A DNA stretch of 64,000 bases from Larix kaempferi (Eukaryota > Streptophyta > Pinopsida > Pinales > Pinaceae). The notes under the pieces are model-generated. The model was not told the origin of the DNA, did not search any database, and saw only the letters and a program-made list of their open reading frames with translations. Where the stretch lies: positions 13,104,001 to 13,168,000 of the forward strand of contig BSBM01000151.1 in NCBI GenBank assembly GCA_027924585.1. Reading direction: 5' to 3'. This document shows, in pieces, positions 10,504 through 22,341 of the stretch; within the stretch, counting starts at the first letter, position 1, and each line of letters begins with the position of its first letter. Made by a program: the position numbers and the translations under genes.

Positions 10504-11099
10504 TGTTGATATATTTGTAACTTTGGAATGTATTTCACATATGTATATTGTACTCCTATAGAGATGGTATTATTCCTCTATACGGAAGTGTCGTCATTTA
10601 TATTGTAAGTGTCGTAACTTATACTTGATGGGTTATTAGACCACCTTGATGGGGTCGGCCCTGTATAAGTCATGTGGGTCAAAGGGTTATTAGACCACCC
10701 TATTGGGGGTCAGCCCTGTCAACATTATGTTATGTGGTTAAGTTAAGGCCAACCTAGTAAAGGTTATTAGGCAAGTCAAGTCAAGTATAAATAGAGTGTG
10801 GGAGGCACTCTATTTGATCATTCACTTCTCACATACACACTCATTGGAGAGTGGCGCACTAGTGGAGGAGGAGAAGCTGCTTCTAGGAGGACTATCTCTT
10901 GTAATTGGTTGCATCATTGCTCTATCTATCTTTGAGGAAGTTGCGGGGTTTTTCACCTTCTTGGTTTTCCTCGGTGAAACTCTGTGTCTCTTATGTGCTT
11001 GCATTATTGTTTCCATGATTGATATGTTGTAGATATGTTGTACATGTTATTCTCTTAGTTACGATATTAGATCAGATTGAAATTTATGAGAAACTAACA
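10504..11099 (+). repeat. Copia-2 5' LTR
   Basis: Begins tgttgatata and ends aactaaca. TATA box tataaata at 10786-10793. It carries a second copy of the ttattagaccaccttgatggg phrase that the 3' LTR lacks, which accounts for most of the length difference. The duplicated phrase lies upstream of the TATA box, where LTR enhancers usually sit. Confidence 0.93.
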
Positions 11100-11111
11100 T
11101 GGTATCAGAGC
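11100..11111 (+). promoter_or_regulatory. Copia-2 primer-binding site
   Basis: tggtatcagagc directly after the LTR, complementary to initiator methionine tRNA, as in Copia-1. Confidence 0.92.
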
Positions 11112-13745
11112 TATCCTGAAAGAAGGCATGGTATGGCATTTATGACACTTGTTGCACTTGCGAAGCTAGGGCTTGATATAGCAAAAACCAGTCATCACAT
11201 AAATTTCGCTATAAATCCATTTTGGCGAAGTTTCAGGATCTGAAAATATTACAGGTCGAAGATAAGATCCCCATGTACCTTATGTCCGAAGGAGAGCCTC
11301 TGATTCGTTGTACTTTCATATTTATGATCTATACAATATATGGTTTCTGCCTCTTCCAGATCTGAGTCATAAACAGGTGACCTAGGAAAAAAGGTCACAA
11401 CTTGGGCTAGGAATATCCAAATGAAATTTTGTAAAAAGTGGCAGGTAGGTAACAGACTTTAATTTCGCAGGTCTGATTTTAAGAGGCCGAAATTGGACCA
11501 GTGACACGTGGCACTCCGTACAAGTTCGCTCTCTTGTTTTATCCCATAAACAGGTCACATTGCAACACTTGGAATAACTCTCTCTTAGAGAATCGATTTG
11601 AGGTCAGATCTGTGGGGTTGGAAAGATAATAGGTCAGGCTACCACGGGAAGAATTTTTTGACCTTGTAGATCTGAAATTTCTGAGTTACAACAGAAACAA
11701 TTGGGTGCATATTTCTGTCAAAATAGAATTGGATTTTGAGCACCTTCATTCATGGCTCCGGGAAGTTAGGGTTTCGGAGAATGTTGCAATTTTTTGTATC
11801 GGAGACAATGGCTGGATGCTCCTCATCAAAATAAAAATTTAGAGACCAAGATCAAATTTTTTGGTTAGGCAGAAGTCCGGGCTTGATCAAACCCTAGTTC
11901 GGGACTTTGATCAGAAAAGTGGAAAATTAGGGATTCTACAAAAATGGGAAATTTTGAAATCTATGACCATAGATAGAAGCTCCTTGGAAAAATAGAATTT
12001 TAGATCTTTGGATCAAACTATTTGGTTGGGTGAAGCTCTGGGAAATTCAAACCCTAATTCAGGGTCCTCCCTAGTGAATCCAGAAGATTGAAAAGCAAAT
12101 TTGAGGGGTGAAACTTTGCAGTTTTCAAATTCTGAGTATACCAGGTTGATCATCTCATCAAGGTGCATCTTTCTATCCTTTCAGAAGTTTGAAATTTAAA
12201 GTTTGAGTTTTTAGGGTTTCTCTGACAAACCCTAATCCAGCTCCAGATCCAGTTTCTGCAATTCAAGTGGATTGGGTTAATCCTAGAAGAGAATGGATTG
12301 GTCACTTGCATAAGTGAAGAAGTTCCTGTTTCAGAGCGAGATGAGGCTAAGGCCTTACATAAGAAGATTACAAGCAATCTTGATAGGTATGACTTACAGG
12401 TATGTTTCGAAATCTGTTCATGATTAAGTTTATGGTATGTTTGTCTTCATTAAGGTTAGTACAATCTTGATTAACTTTAGACTTGTTGTATTATCTTAAT
12501 AAAATTATGAATGCAGATATTCATTGATTAGGGTTTTGACACTTATGATTGTACTAATGCATTGTGGTGTTTTATGAGGTTGATGTTGTCCGCTAACATG
12601 AAAGGTACATCAAGAAAGACAAATCATGTTCTAGTTCAAAAAAATATGACCATGGTGACATGAAGACAAAGATTCATCCATTGTCATGGATCACATAGAA
12701 GATCTACTTACGAGGTATGTATAACTTGGTTCTATAATGGTTAACCTATGAGATGTGCAGGTTACTAGCACAAGTCATTGAAGAGAACAAGAAGACATTA
12801 TGTGGGTATGTTAAACATAACTAGCTAGCATGCTAATCCAGGTATGTTTTTCCTATATCAAGTTAGAATCCTACCTTGTGATAGGATCTCTTATATAAGT
12901 ATACTTGGCATGATTGATAATGATTATTCATGAAGTTATAGGTTTGAGTAATCATGGGTTTAGGCATATTATACTTATTTTGATTGAATGACTAACCAAA
13001 AAAGTCCTATGGTCAAATAGGAATATGCATGATTAAAAGAATTGTGATAAATTATTTGTGTATGAAATGATATTGACCACACATGTTTAAGATTACTTAG
13101 AATCATAATGTTTTTGATAGTATTAAGATTATACTAATGAATGTATGAGACCTCGAGGATAACACAATGATGATACTAGTAAGTATGCATAGTGATCGAG
13201 GATGGATATAAGTTCAAGGACAGGTAATCCATGTAGCAAAGATCAAGAGGGATCACACTCCAATAGTTCCTTCAAGGAAGCAAAGATTGAGAGGGAGTCC
13301 ACTCAACAAACAAACAAAGATAAGTATTTGAATTGTCATTTCTTGTATATTAGATTGTTTAAATAATACTGTTCAATGATGTATATACTTATGTTCCTAG
13401 ACTTAGATTGTGTATTATGCATATTAGAATAATTGCATTAATGAGCAGTATACTACTAATATGCATGTAATGGGTAAGTGTCCTATGGCACTGTACAACA
13501 TTCCATTACTACTTATCTAGAATGAAACCTCTTTGCTGACATGTTGGGAGTTGTGCACACTCTTAACAATGTTTTGGTAGAGATTGGAAGGCATCTAGAA
13601 AGTTACGGGGTATGGATAAATGTTGTATTGAAGCATTGGCTAAAATAATTGCATGATTGTATGACATATTTCTTTATGTGTAAGAATTTGTTCTAAAAAC
13701 TATGAGATGTTTCTAATCATGCAATTTAACTTGTCTTGTAGGAAA
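11112..13745 (+). other. Copia-2 long non-coding leader
   Basis: About 2.6 kb in the place where gag, protease and integrase should lie. I find no zinc knuckle, DSG protease or integrase motif in any frame. It is homologous over most of its length to 38617-41053 in Copia-3 (for example the gcttgatcaaaccctagttc phrase at about 11883 and 39413). Several aggtatgt words (near 12401, 12713 and 12842) and an ending cttgtag just before the RT block resemble splice donors and an acceptor. Confidence 0.8.
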
Positions 13746-13879
13746 GATCGTATACCATCACCTACAAAAGAAGGACTACAGCATTTGTTCTAGCAACAAA
13801 GCTATCTATTGAAGAATCTAAAGTTCCCAGGATTCAGGATGCAGTAATGGAAGAATGCCATGATCGAGGAATACCTAGT

Positions 13880-15353
13880 CGATCATGAAGAATGATGTTT
13901 GGGATGCGGTCCCAAGACCAGAAGAGAAGTCTGTTGTGACTTCCAAGTGGATCTATAAGATCAAGCATGCTGCAGATGGTAGCATAGATAAATACAAAGC
14001 GAGGTTTGTAGCTTGTGGCTTCTCCCAAAAGAGGGAATAGACTATGAAGAGTATTTTGCTCCTGTAGACAGATACACTTCCATCAGATCAGTACTTGCTC
14101 TGACTACAGTGATGAAATGGAAGATACACCAGATGGATGTCAAGGAAGCTTTCTTGAATGGTGTAGTCAAGGAGGAAGTGTATGAGGAGCAGCCACTTGG
14201 TTTTGAGACACATGACGGGGATTCATATGTGTGCAGGTTGAAGAAAGCCTTGTATGGATTGGAGCAAGCTCCTAGGACTTGGTATGGTAGGATAGACAAC
14301 TTTCTATCTAGTTTGGGCTTTACCAAGAGTAAAGCAAATTCCAACCTTTACTATAAGGTTGAGGAAGGCAATCCAGTGATACTACTTTTGTATGTGGATA
14401 ACCTGTTTGTAACAGGTGAGGATGGTTTGATTGCCGATACCAAGAGGAAGCTTGTTTCCGAGTTCAAGATGAAGAACTTGGGGATGATGCACTATTTCCT
14501 AGGCATGGAGGTGTGGTAGAGTGCAGATGGAATCTTCCTTGGAAAAGGGAAGTATGCAGTAGAGATCCTGAAGAGGTTCGGGATGATGGACTACAAGGCC
14601 GTGGCCACACCTATGGCATCGAACCTGAAGCTGTTGTGTGATGTTTCATCTGATCCAGTTGATGTCACTATGTATTGTCAGATGATTGGGTCCTTGATGT
14701 ACCTGACGAACACGAGACCAGATATTTGCTTTGCGGTGAACACATTGAGCCAGTTCCTTATGGATCCCAGAGGTGTTCACTTGGTTGTTGTAAAGCATAT
14801 TCTGAGGTAATTGAAGGGTACAATTGATTATGGGCTCAAGTATGATGTGAATAAAAAGTTTAACCTGCAAGGTTATGTTGATTCAGATTGGGCAGGTAGT
14901 GCTGTAGATAGGAAGAGCACTTCTGGGTGCTGCTTCAGTATGGGATCAGGTGTGATTTCTTGGTTTAGCAGGAAGCAATCCTATGTAGCACTAAGTACAG
15001 CCGAAGCAGAGTATGTTGCAGCTTGTTCAGCTAGTTGTGAGGTAGTATGGCTAAGGAATCTACTGTTTGAGTTATTTGATCTCCCATTGGAGGCTACTTG
15101 TATCTTTTGTGACAACTAGAGTTGTGTGAAGCTGTCTGAGAACCCAGTGTTCCACGACAAGACGAAGCACATTGACATAAAATATCACTATATCAGGGAT
15201 ATGGTGTAGAGAGGAGCAGTGAATCTCCTGTATGTTGCGATGGATGAGCAAGTTGCAGATGTGTTGACGAAACCACTAGCCAGAGTGAAGTTTGAATACT
15301 TCAGAGAGAGGCTTGGTGTTCTCCAGATTGACGACACTGCAAGGAAGAAGTGA
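13880..15353 (+). pseudogene. Copia-2 reverse transcriptase-RNase H remnant
   Basis: Starts in the conserved block before RT (DVWDAVPRPEE, SKWIYKIKHAADGS), then shows RT motifs QMDVKEAFLNG, LYGLEQAPRTWY and YVDN, the last a change of the catalytic YVDD. RNase H follows with DSDWAGS, DRKSTSG, STAEAEY, DNxSCVKLSENPVFHDKTKH and the tail DEQVADVLTKPL. Damage: a one-base frameshift near 14028 and in-frame stops at 14517, 14808 and 15117 and near 15207. The final stop is at 15351-15353. The changed active site and the stops mean no working enzyme. Confidence 0.95.
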
Positions 15354-15430
15354 TGGACACATTTGCAGGAGCCATTCCAAGCATGGTGAGAGGAGGATCC
15401 TTCCCATGGATGTGGATGTAAGCGCTGTGT

Positions 15431-15780
15431 ATATGCATCATGTTGGATGCTTGTTATGATCATTTGGATCATGTATGTGTATATGCATCATGTTGGATGC
15501 TTGTTATGATCAGTTGGATCATGTATATGTATATGCATCATGTTGGATGTTGGTTATGATCAATTGGATCATGTATATGTATATGCATCATGTTGGATGC
15601 TGGATATGATCAGTTGGATCATGTATATGTATATGCATCATGTTGGATGTTGGATATGATCAGCTGGATCATGTATATGTATATGCATCATGTTGGATGT
15701 TGGATATGATCAGTTGGATCATGTATTTGTATATGTATCAGGTGGATACATTGTATGATCAGGTAGATCATGTATGATGA
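15431..15780. repeat. 50-bp tandem array in Copia-2
   Basis: The word atatgcatcatgttggatg recurs at 15431, 15481, 15531, 15581, 15631 and 15681, exactly 50 bases apart, each unit holding tatgatcagttggatcatg. Shorter degenerate pieces continue to about 15890. It lies between RNase H and the 3' LTR. Confidence 0.93.
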
Positions 15781-15889
15781 TATGCATCAGGTAGATACTT
15801 GGTATGCATCAGGTGGATGCACTGTATGATCAGAATGATCATGTGATGATGTACATCAGGATGATGTATGGTGAGTATCAGATTGATAT

Positions 15890-16185
15890 TCTATGGTCGT
15901 GGACAGGTTGTGCAGATGAGCATATAAGTATACCTGGGAGATCTAATGGGTTGGGCTGTGTGCCCATAATAAGTTCTGGGATGCTCTTTCGAGGCATTGC
16001 TCTGGGAGGACATGTAATATTTCCCTGGGATATCTGATAGGTTGGTCTGTGTGCCTGCAATAAGTCTTGGGATGCTCTTTCGAGGTTTTACCATGACCAC
16101 ATGTAATACAGCCTTGGGAGATCCGACGGGTTGGGCTGTGTGCTCGTAATAAGTCCTGGGATGCTCTTTCGAGGTTGTGTGGTGA
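15890..16185. repeat. Roughly 100-bp tandem array in Copia-2
   Basis: Three imperfect copies of a unit containing cctgggagatct, gggttgggctgtgtgc, aataagt and gggatgctctttcgagg. The last of these ends each unit. It follows the 50-bp array directly. Confidence 0.85.
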
Positions 16186-16745
16186 TAATCCTATATTTGT
16201 TCTAGGTCACATCCATTATGAAAAAGGACTGGCTCTATGGTGAAAAATACTAGATTTGTTCTAGGTCCCATCCAGTATGAAAAAGGACTAGCTTTGTGGC
16301 GGAAATCCTAGATTTGTTCTAGGTCCCATCCAGTATGAAAAAGGACTGGCTCTGTGGTGGAAATCCTAGGTTTGTTCTAGGTCCCATCCAGTATGAAAAA
16401 GGACTGGCTCTGTGGCAGAAATCCTAGATTTGTTCTAGGTCCCATCCAGTATGAAAAAGGACTGGATCTGTGGCAGAAATCCTAGATTTGTTCTAGGTCC
16501 CATCTAGTATGAAAAAGGACTGGCTTTGTGGCGGAAATCCTATATTTGTTCTAGGTCCCATCCAGTATGAAAAAGGACTGGCTCTATGGTGAAAATCCTA
16601 GATTTGTTCTAGGTCACATCCAGCATGAAAAAGGGTTGGCTCTGTGATACATCCAGCATGAAAAAGGGCTGGCTCTATAGATGATGAAGACCTACAGGTG
16701 GCATGCCTACATCCAGTATGAAAAAGGACTGGCTCTATAGAACTT
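16186..16745. repeat. 58-bp tandem array in Copia-2
   Basis: About seven regular copies of a unit of roughly 58 bp containing tagatttgttctaggtccca, then tccagtatgaaaaaggactg, gctctgtgg. The last copies are shorter and keep only the second half (catccagtatgaaaaaggac). Regular spacing and high identity suggest later amplification than the coding decay. Confidence 0.92.
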
Positions 16746-16871
16746 CCTATGACGAGTAGATTGAAGATTGATTGAGATAGCAGCACCAGTGACGATGACG
16801 ATGATCTAGTGGCGATGATTAAGAGAAGAAGACTTGTGCTAGCAGATCTATGTCGATAAATACCTTCCTAG

Positions 16872-16882
16872 TTAAGAGGGAG
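16872..16882 (+). promoter_or_regulatory. Copia-2 polypurine tract
   Basis: The purine-rich word ttaagagggag sits directly before the 3' LTR start at 16883. Copia-3 has ttaagggggag at the same place. Confidence 0.8.
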
Positions 16883-17449
16883 TGTTGATGTATTTGTAAC
16901 TTTGAAATGTATTTCACATATGTATATTGTACTCCTGTATTATTCCTCTATACGGAAGTGTCGTCATTTATATTGTAAGTGTCGTAACTTATACTTGATG
17001 GGGTCAGCCCTGTATAAGTCATGTGGGTCAAAGGGTTATTAGACCACCCTATTGGGGGTCGGCCCTATCAGCATTATGTTATGTGGTTAAGTTAAGGCCG
17101 ACCTAGTAAAGGTTATTAGGCAAGTCAAGTCAAGTATAAATAGAGTGCGGGAGGCACTCTATTTGATCATTCACTTCTCACATACACACTCATTGGAGAG
17201 TGGCGCACTAGTGGAGGAGGAGAAGTTGCTACTAGGAGGACTATCTCTTGTACTTGGGTTGTATCATTGCTCTATCTATCTCTGAGGAAGTTGCGGGGTT
17301 TTTCACCTTCTTGGTTTTTACCGGTGAAACTTTATGTCTCTTGTGTGCTTTCATTATTGTGCCCATGATTGATATGATGTAGATATGTTGTACATGTTAT
17401 TCTCTCAGTTAAGATCCTAGATCAGATTGAAATTTCTGAAAAACTAACA
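16883..17449 (+). repeat. Copia-2 3' LTR
   Basis: 567 bp, beginning tgttgatgta and ending aactaaca. TATA box tataaata at 17135-17142. The duplication gattg follows at 17450-17454. Confidence 0.93.
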
Positions 17450-17945
17450 GATTGTTGGGACCGTGTATCACTCCCCATTGGTCGACGGATAGATACAAAA
17501 TTATCCCAATTGGAGGAGGACCAATCAATAATTTCACCAGACTATGACCACATATCATATCTCATACAACCAGGTTTGATTAATATTTTTATATTTTTGA
17601 CAACTAGTTGTGTCTAATTAATTGACTGAAACATTGGAACTATATTTTCTCCAAGGCACATATACGCAGTGGTTACCCCGAGACGCAATGCATGGCACAC
17701 TGACTATTGGCTGGCATGTTGCTTAGAGGGGAAGCAAACCCGAAATGTCCCATTACGGCACTCCGAGGCCAATGATTTTCCAATTGGGTCGATGGTTATA
17801 AAGGGAGAATATTTGAACCAGGTTTCCCACTCAGCAAATAGAAAAGGGTATACATATGAAGATTATAGACCAGGTGAGATTATACCATTATACAAACTTA
17901 GTTATTGGCACAAACATCCAGCTGCAAACAATGCCAAGGAATAAC
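17450..17945 (+). pseudogene. Transposase-like gene, C-terminal part
   Basis: The third segment of the gene cut by Copia-2. It reads CWDRVSLPIGRRIDTKLSQ and then ISPDYDHISYLIQPG up to a donor at 17574; the intron 17574-17655 (82 bp, GT...AG) is followed by an open stretch with TPRRNAWHTDYWLACCLEG and GSMVIKGEYLNQ, ending at the TAA 17942-17944. The phases on the two sides of this intron differ by one base, so either the junction is slightly different or an indel is present. The final part looks like the small C-terminal domain expected after the catalytic core, but I cannot name it. Confidence 0.6.
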
Positions 17946-19045
17946 TCATCAAAGGCACGATACTTATTGCCTTATTCTGAGCACGAGAGGTTAAAGTAAA
18001 CCATTGGTATTCGAGGTGATATTGATGGTCTAGTCGACTAACCATAGGTAGGTAATATGGTATGTGGTTTGCATGTTTTATTGTGTACTATCTTATAGGT
18101 ATGTGGTGTACATGTATGCTATGATTTTGTTTCGTGGTCTCATTGAGTATTGACATTAATATTTTGACTATTACAACCATACATTGATATCTTGATAGAT
18201 TGATAAATTGCATAGACTTGGTACAACTTTATAAATTACACAAGTTTCATCATGGATTTGTTTTCTTTGTTTTTTTCTCCCATCTAAGTAAACCATAATA
18301 TATGTATCCTGATGCCCATTTTCATGCTCACTAGCACCATCACCATCTTCATGCTCATTATCACTATACCCATGGTCATTGTCACCATCACCATGCCACC
18401 ATGAATATCACCACTGTGCTCTTCCTACCCATGTTGTCACCATCACCATCCCATTTTTCACCATAATATTCTCATCCATCATCCACACAAATATAACTGT
18501 TATATACCAAATTTCACCACCTAAAAACTTATAAAACCTAGATGCCCAAGACTTGATCATGGTGTCCATATTCACCTTGAATTCCAAATACTCCTATGAG
18601 AGGGATTCTGTCATGGTGTTTGACCTCAAGAATGTTAAGTTTGGAATTAAATCCATTTCCCACCCAACCATGTTTATTCCTCAACACTTATTTATAGGGC
18701 ACGAAACATAAAAGGTCAAATTCATAAAAAGTTTGCATGAGAGTTTATGGACAATGCGCTCATGTTGGTCTATCCCAAACACACTTTCCAAAAATTACAA
18801 CATTCAATTTTATTGCTTGGTTTGGTTATTATGCCCAAGGATGAATTTTCCATCTCTCCTTGAGAAACTTGACCTAAATGAAATTGGAGGAATGAAATGA
18901 AAATTGTGCATTGAAAGGACATGTCATTAGTTGCAATACATATATTCCATAATGAAATGAAAATTGTGCATTGAATTAATGACTAGCTCAGCTGATGTTC
19001 AGTAAGATTTTGTTGCTTTAACAAGAGTGTTGGCATAGCTTTAGA
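17946..19045. other. Intergenic, no gene recognised
   Basis: AT-rich DNA. A degenerate caccatc/ttcatgctca low-complexity patch lies at about 18315-18470. The phrase aatgaaatgaaaattgtgcat occurs twice, near 18893 and 18954. No coding region or RNA gene is seen. Confidence 0.6.
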
Positions 19046-20940
19046 AGGGAAACGCTATCCATAAGTTCCCGGTGTATGATTTTGCAAATTTTACCCCCGT
19101 GTGCAAAAATTGCACACTCCCTTACTGAGCAAAACCCTAATTTCCAAAATGGACCTCCAAGATGACACCTGTGCCATGGAACCGGCAGAGAGAGGCACCC
19201 CTAGAACTATCTCAATGTCCTAAATCCAATGGATTCGACGGTTTGTCGATCCGAGTCATGGTCTTCATTCTATGGCTCGTTCTATCTCACATCCAAAAGG
19301 CCTTTAGGGACACCTGTTGGGCACCTACCGAGGGAACAAAATTCCAACCGTGTAACAAAACTGGGTTCTGGGGAGTCCTGCAAGTGTGTATAGGAATTTT
19401 CCAGCTGGGAACGCTAGTCATAAGTTCCCGGTGGATGATTTTGCAAATTTGACCCCTATGTGCAAACATTGCACACTCCCTTACTAAGAAAAAACCTAGT
19501 TTCCAAAATGGATCTACAAGATGACACCTGGGCCATGGGACCGGTAGAGAGGGGAACCCCTAGAACTATCCCGATGTCCTAAATCCAATGGAGTTAGCGG
19601 TTTGTCGATCCGATCCATGGTCATCATTCTATGGCTCGTTCCGTCTCGCATCCAAAATGCCTTCAGGGACACCTATTGGATATCTACCAGGGGCATAGAA
19701 TTCCAACTGTGCAACACAACTGGGTTCCAGGAAGTTTTGCAATTATGTCTAGGAAGGTTCAAGCTGGGAACGCTAGCCATAAGTTCCCGGTTGATGATTT
19801 TACAAATTTGACCCCAATGTGCAAAAATTGCACACTCCCTTACTGAGCAAAACCCTAGTTTCCAATATGGACCTACAAGATGACACTTGGGCCATGGGAC
19901 TGGAGGAGAGGGGCACCACTAGCACTATCTCGATGTATTGAATCCAATGGAGTCGACGGTTTGTCGATCTGAGCCACGGTCGTCATTCTATGGCTCGTTC
20001 TGTCTCACATCCAAAAGGCCTTGAAGGACAGCTACTGGGTACCTACCGGGGGCATAGAATTCCAACCGTGCAACAAAACTGGGTTCCAGGGAGTCCTGCA
20101 AGTGTGTCTAGGAAGGTTCCCACTAGGAATGCTAGCCATAAGTTCCCGGTGGATGATTTTGCAAAACTGACCCCCGTGTGCAAAAATTGCACACTCCCTT
20201 ACTGAGCAAAACCCTAGTTTCCAAAATGGACCTACAAGATGACACCTGGGCCATGAGACCAGAGGAGAGAGGCACCCCTAGCACTATCCCAGTGTCCTGA
20301 ATCCAATGGATTCGATGGTTTTTCGATCCGAGCCACGGTCGTCATGCTATGGCTTATTCTGTCTTGCATCCAAAAGGCCTTTAGGGACCCTTGCTGGATA
20401 CCTACCGAGGGCATAGAATTCCAACCGTGCAACAAAACCGGGTTCTAGGGAGTCCTGCAAGTGTGTCTAGAAATTTTCCAGCTGGGAACGCTAGCCATAT
20501 GTGCCTAGTTGATGATTTTACAAATTTGACCCCAATGTGCAAAAATTGCACACTCCCTTACTGAAAAAAGCCCTAGTTTCCAAGATGGACCTACAAGATG
20601 ACACCTGGGCCATGGGAACGGAGGATAGGGGAACCCTTAGCGCTATCCTGATTTCTGGAAGCCAACGGATTTGATGGTTTTTCGATCCGAGCCATGGTCG
20701 TCATGATATGGCTAGTTCTATCTCGCATCCAAAATTCCTTTATGGACACCTATTGGGTACCTACCTGGGTCATAGAATTCCAACCATGCAACAAAACTGG
20801 GTTACGGGGAGTCCTACAAGTGTGTCTAGGAAGGTTCTATCTAGGAATGCTAGCCATAAGTTCCTAGTGGATGATTTTTCAAATTTGACCCCCGTGTCCA
20901 AAAATTGCACACTCCCTTACTGAGCAAAACCCTAGTTTCC
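19046..20940 (+). repeat. 359-bp tandem array, left arm (forward)
   Basis: The marker gcacactccc recurs at 19112, 19471, 19830, 20189, 20548 and 20907, exactly 359 bases apart each time. Each unit contains the hairpin gtgcaaaaattgcac, then aaccctagtttccaaaatgg, a ggatccgatcc-like region, and gaattccaaccgtgcaac, ending gggaacgctagccataagttccc. Units vary by roughly 10-15 percent. Short open frames of about 71 codons in each unit are not conserved as proteins. The same unit occurs in the opposite orientation at 22795-23908. Confidence 0.96.
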
Positions 20941-21383
20941 AAAATAAAATAAAGATTCAAATGACTCAATTAGTATCGTAGATTAACCAGCAACTATTTC
21001 ATTAGATAGATTCGTTTAGTGATGGGACTAATTTGACTGCCATAGAATTAGATAGCTTCATTTAGTCACGGTCCTAATTTTACTACCATAGAGTAACCAT
21101 AAATGACCGCATTAGATAGCTTCATTGACTCCATTAAAATCCAATTGGACATGACATGAATGATTTAAATTCAACACCTTATCTAGCTTCATTTCATTCA
21201 ATGATGGGCCTAATTTGACGAGAGCATGGGAAACCAAACTCCATTAAAATTCAATTGGACCCATTAAAATTCAATTGGATGTGACATGAATGATTAAAAT
21301 TAAACTCTAGATGCATACACAAACCACTTGGACGATGGTTGAAATTCACATAAAATCACATTTAAAATCATTGAGGAAATTCA

Positions 21384-21638
21384 TTTAAAATCACATAAAT
21401 TTTGGACCGAGATATTGATGATGTGCAAGCAGGCTTGACCAACTGGTTGGTCTGGGTCCTAAAAAGACCGAAATACTCTACTCAACCCGCTTAAATGAAT
21501 TTGAGAAATAATACCCCTGTGAATCTATCGAGTTAGTTTCGATGGTTAAAAATTTCAAGTGGGTAGGCCATAAAAGGTTGATCGATCTCTATTCCACCTA
21601 TAAAGTTGAATCACATGGTTCGAAACTAGAATCAGAAA
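21384..21638 (+). repeat. Inner inverted repeat, left copy
   Basis: About 255 bp running from ttaaaatcacataaattttgg through gatgatgtgcaagcaggct, aacccgcttaaatgaatttg and ggccataaaaggttgatc to aactagaatcagaa. It pairs with 22087-22341 in reverse complement at high identity. The two copies bound a core of about 450 bp that holds the RINGv exon. Confidence 0.92.
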
Positions 21639-21696
21639 CCCCTACCCCTGCCTTCAAGGTGCCAGAAACCCCTACCCCTAAACCACAAACCCCTAT

Positions 21697-21807
21697 CTTC
21701 AAGGTGCCAGAACAGGCATAGGGATTCTCCATATTTCCTTTGTTGTCCTCTTCCTGACAAATACGACATTCAACGAGTGTAGCATCTCCACTCTCCATGG
21801 GTGGTTT
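21697..21807 (-). pseudogene. Captured RINGv-type E3 ubiquitin ligase exon fragment
   Basis: On the minus strand an ATG at 21798 opens MESGDATLVECRICQEED and runs to ENPYACSGTLK. This is the first half of a RINGv (RING-CH/MARCH-like) zinc finger of plant E3 ligases, where the normal word is ExPCACSGSLK. The first cysteine of the CxC pair reads Y, so a zinc ligand is lost. The exon is preceded by an acceptor-like tttcaaacag and stops exactly after the LK where plant genes of this kind have an intron; the rest of the finger is missing. The end of the exon (ggcaccttgaag) is duplicated a little downstream at 21654-21666. It is a gene fragment, not a gene. Confidence 0.75.
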
Positions 21808-22086
21808 CTGTTTGAAAACAAAATAATAAACATTACTAGGAGCTCAAGCTGCTCTTCAACACTTAAAAAATAAATAATAATAACTAATATCAAAGAAAAA
21901 TGCCCAGCTATGCAAATACGAACGAGTTCCCCCTCTTCACCTTTTTCTCTTGGAGTTTATGTTAGGTTCTCTTAGTCTGGCCTGCACTTGCCATTTAGTT
22001 TGACAGGAATTATGGTCACTGGACATTCTGCTGCAGGTAAGAGTTATACTTAAACTACTTACTTTGGTTTTAGAACCGATGCGTAT

Positions 22087-22341
22087 TCTGATTCTGGTTT
22101 CGAACCATCTGATTCAACTTTATAGGTGGACTAGAGATAGATCAACCTTTTATGGCCTACGCACATGAAATTTTTAACTGTCGAAACTAACCCGATAGAG
22201 TCACAGGGGTATTATTTCTCAAATTCATTTAAGCGGGTTGAGTGGAGTATCTTGGTCTTTTTAGGACCTGGATCAGCCAGTTGGTCGAGCCTGCTTGCAC
22301 ATCATCGATATATCGGTCCAAAATTTATGTGATTTTAAACA
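22087..22341 (-). repeat. Inner inverted repeat, right copy
   Basis: Reverse complement of 21384-21638, with scattered mismatches (for example actagagatagatc against atcgatctctatt on the other arm). No target-site duplication could be recognised outside the two arms. Confidence 0.92.

Larger units (their letters stand above)
10504..17449 (+). mobile_element. Copia-2: old, degenerate Copia element lacking gag, protease and integrase
   Basis: Bounded by LTRs of 596 and 567 bp and the target duplication gattg at 10499-10503 and 17450-17454. Between them are a primer-binding site, about 2.6 kb of leader without coding sequence, a broken RT-RNase H block, three tandem arrays and a purine tract. 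Removing the element and one target copy restores a continuous reading of the interrupted transposase-like gene (WVDCWDR). I estimate about 6 percent substitutions plus indels between the LTRs by eye, so it is much older than Copia-1. Its LTR and leader are clearly related to Copia-3 at 38004-44775. Confidence 0.95.

Noticed and set aside
15431-16745. Regular 50- and 58-bp arrays resembling a CRISPR
   Set aside because: There are no unique spacers: whole units repeat, and the setting is a plant retrotransposon.
18315-18470. Coding region suggested by caccat-rich sequence
   Set aside because: Degenerate trinucleotide low complexity with stops in all frames.
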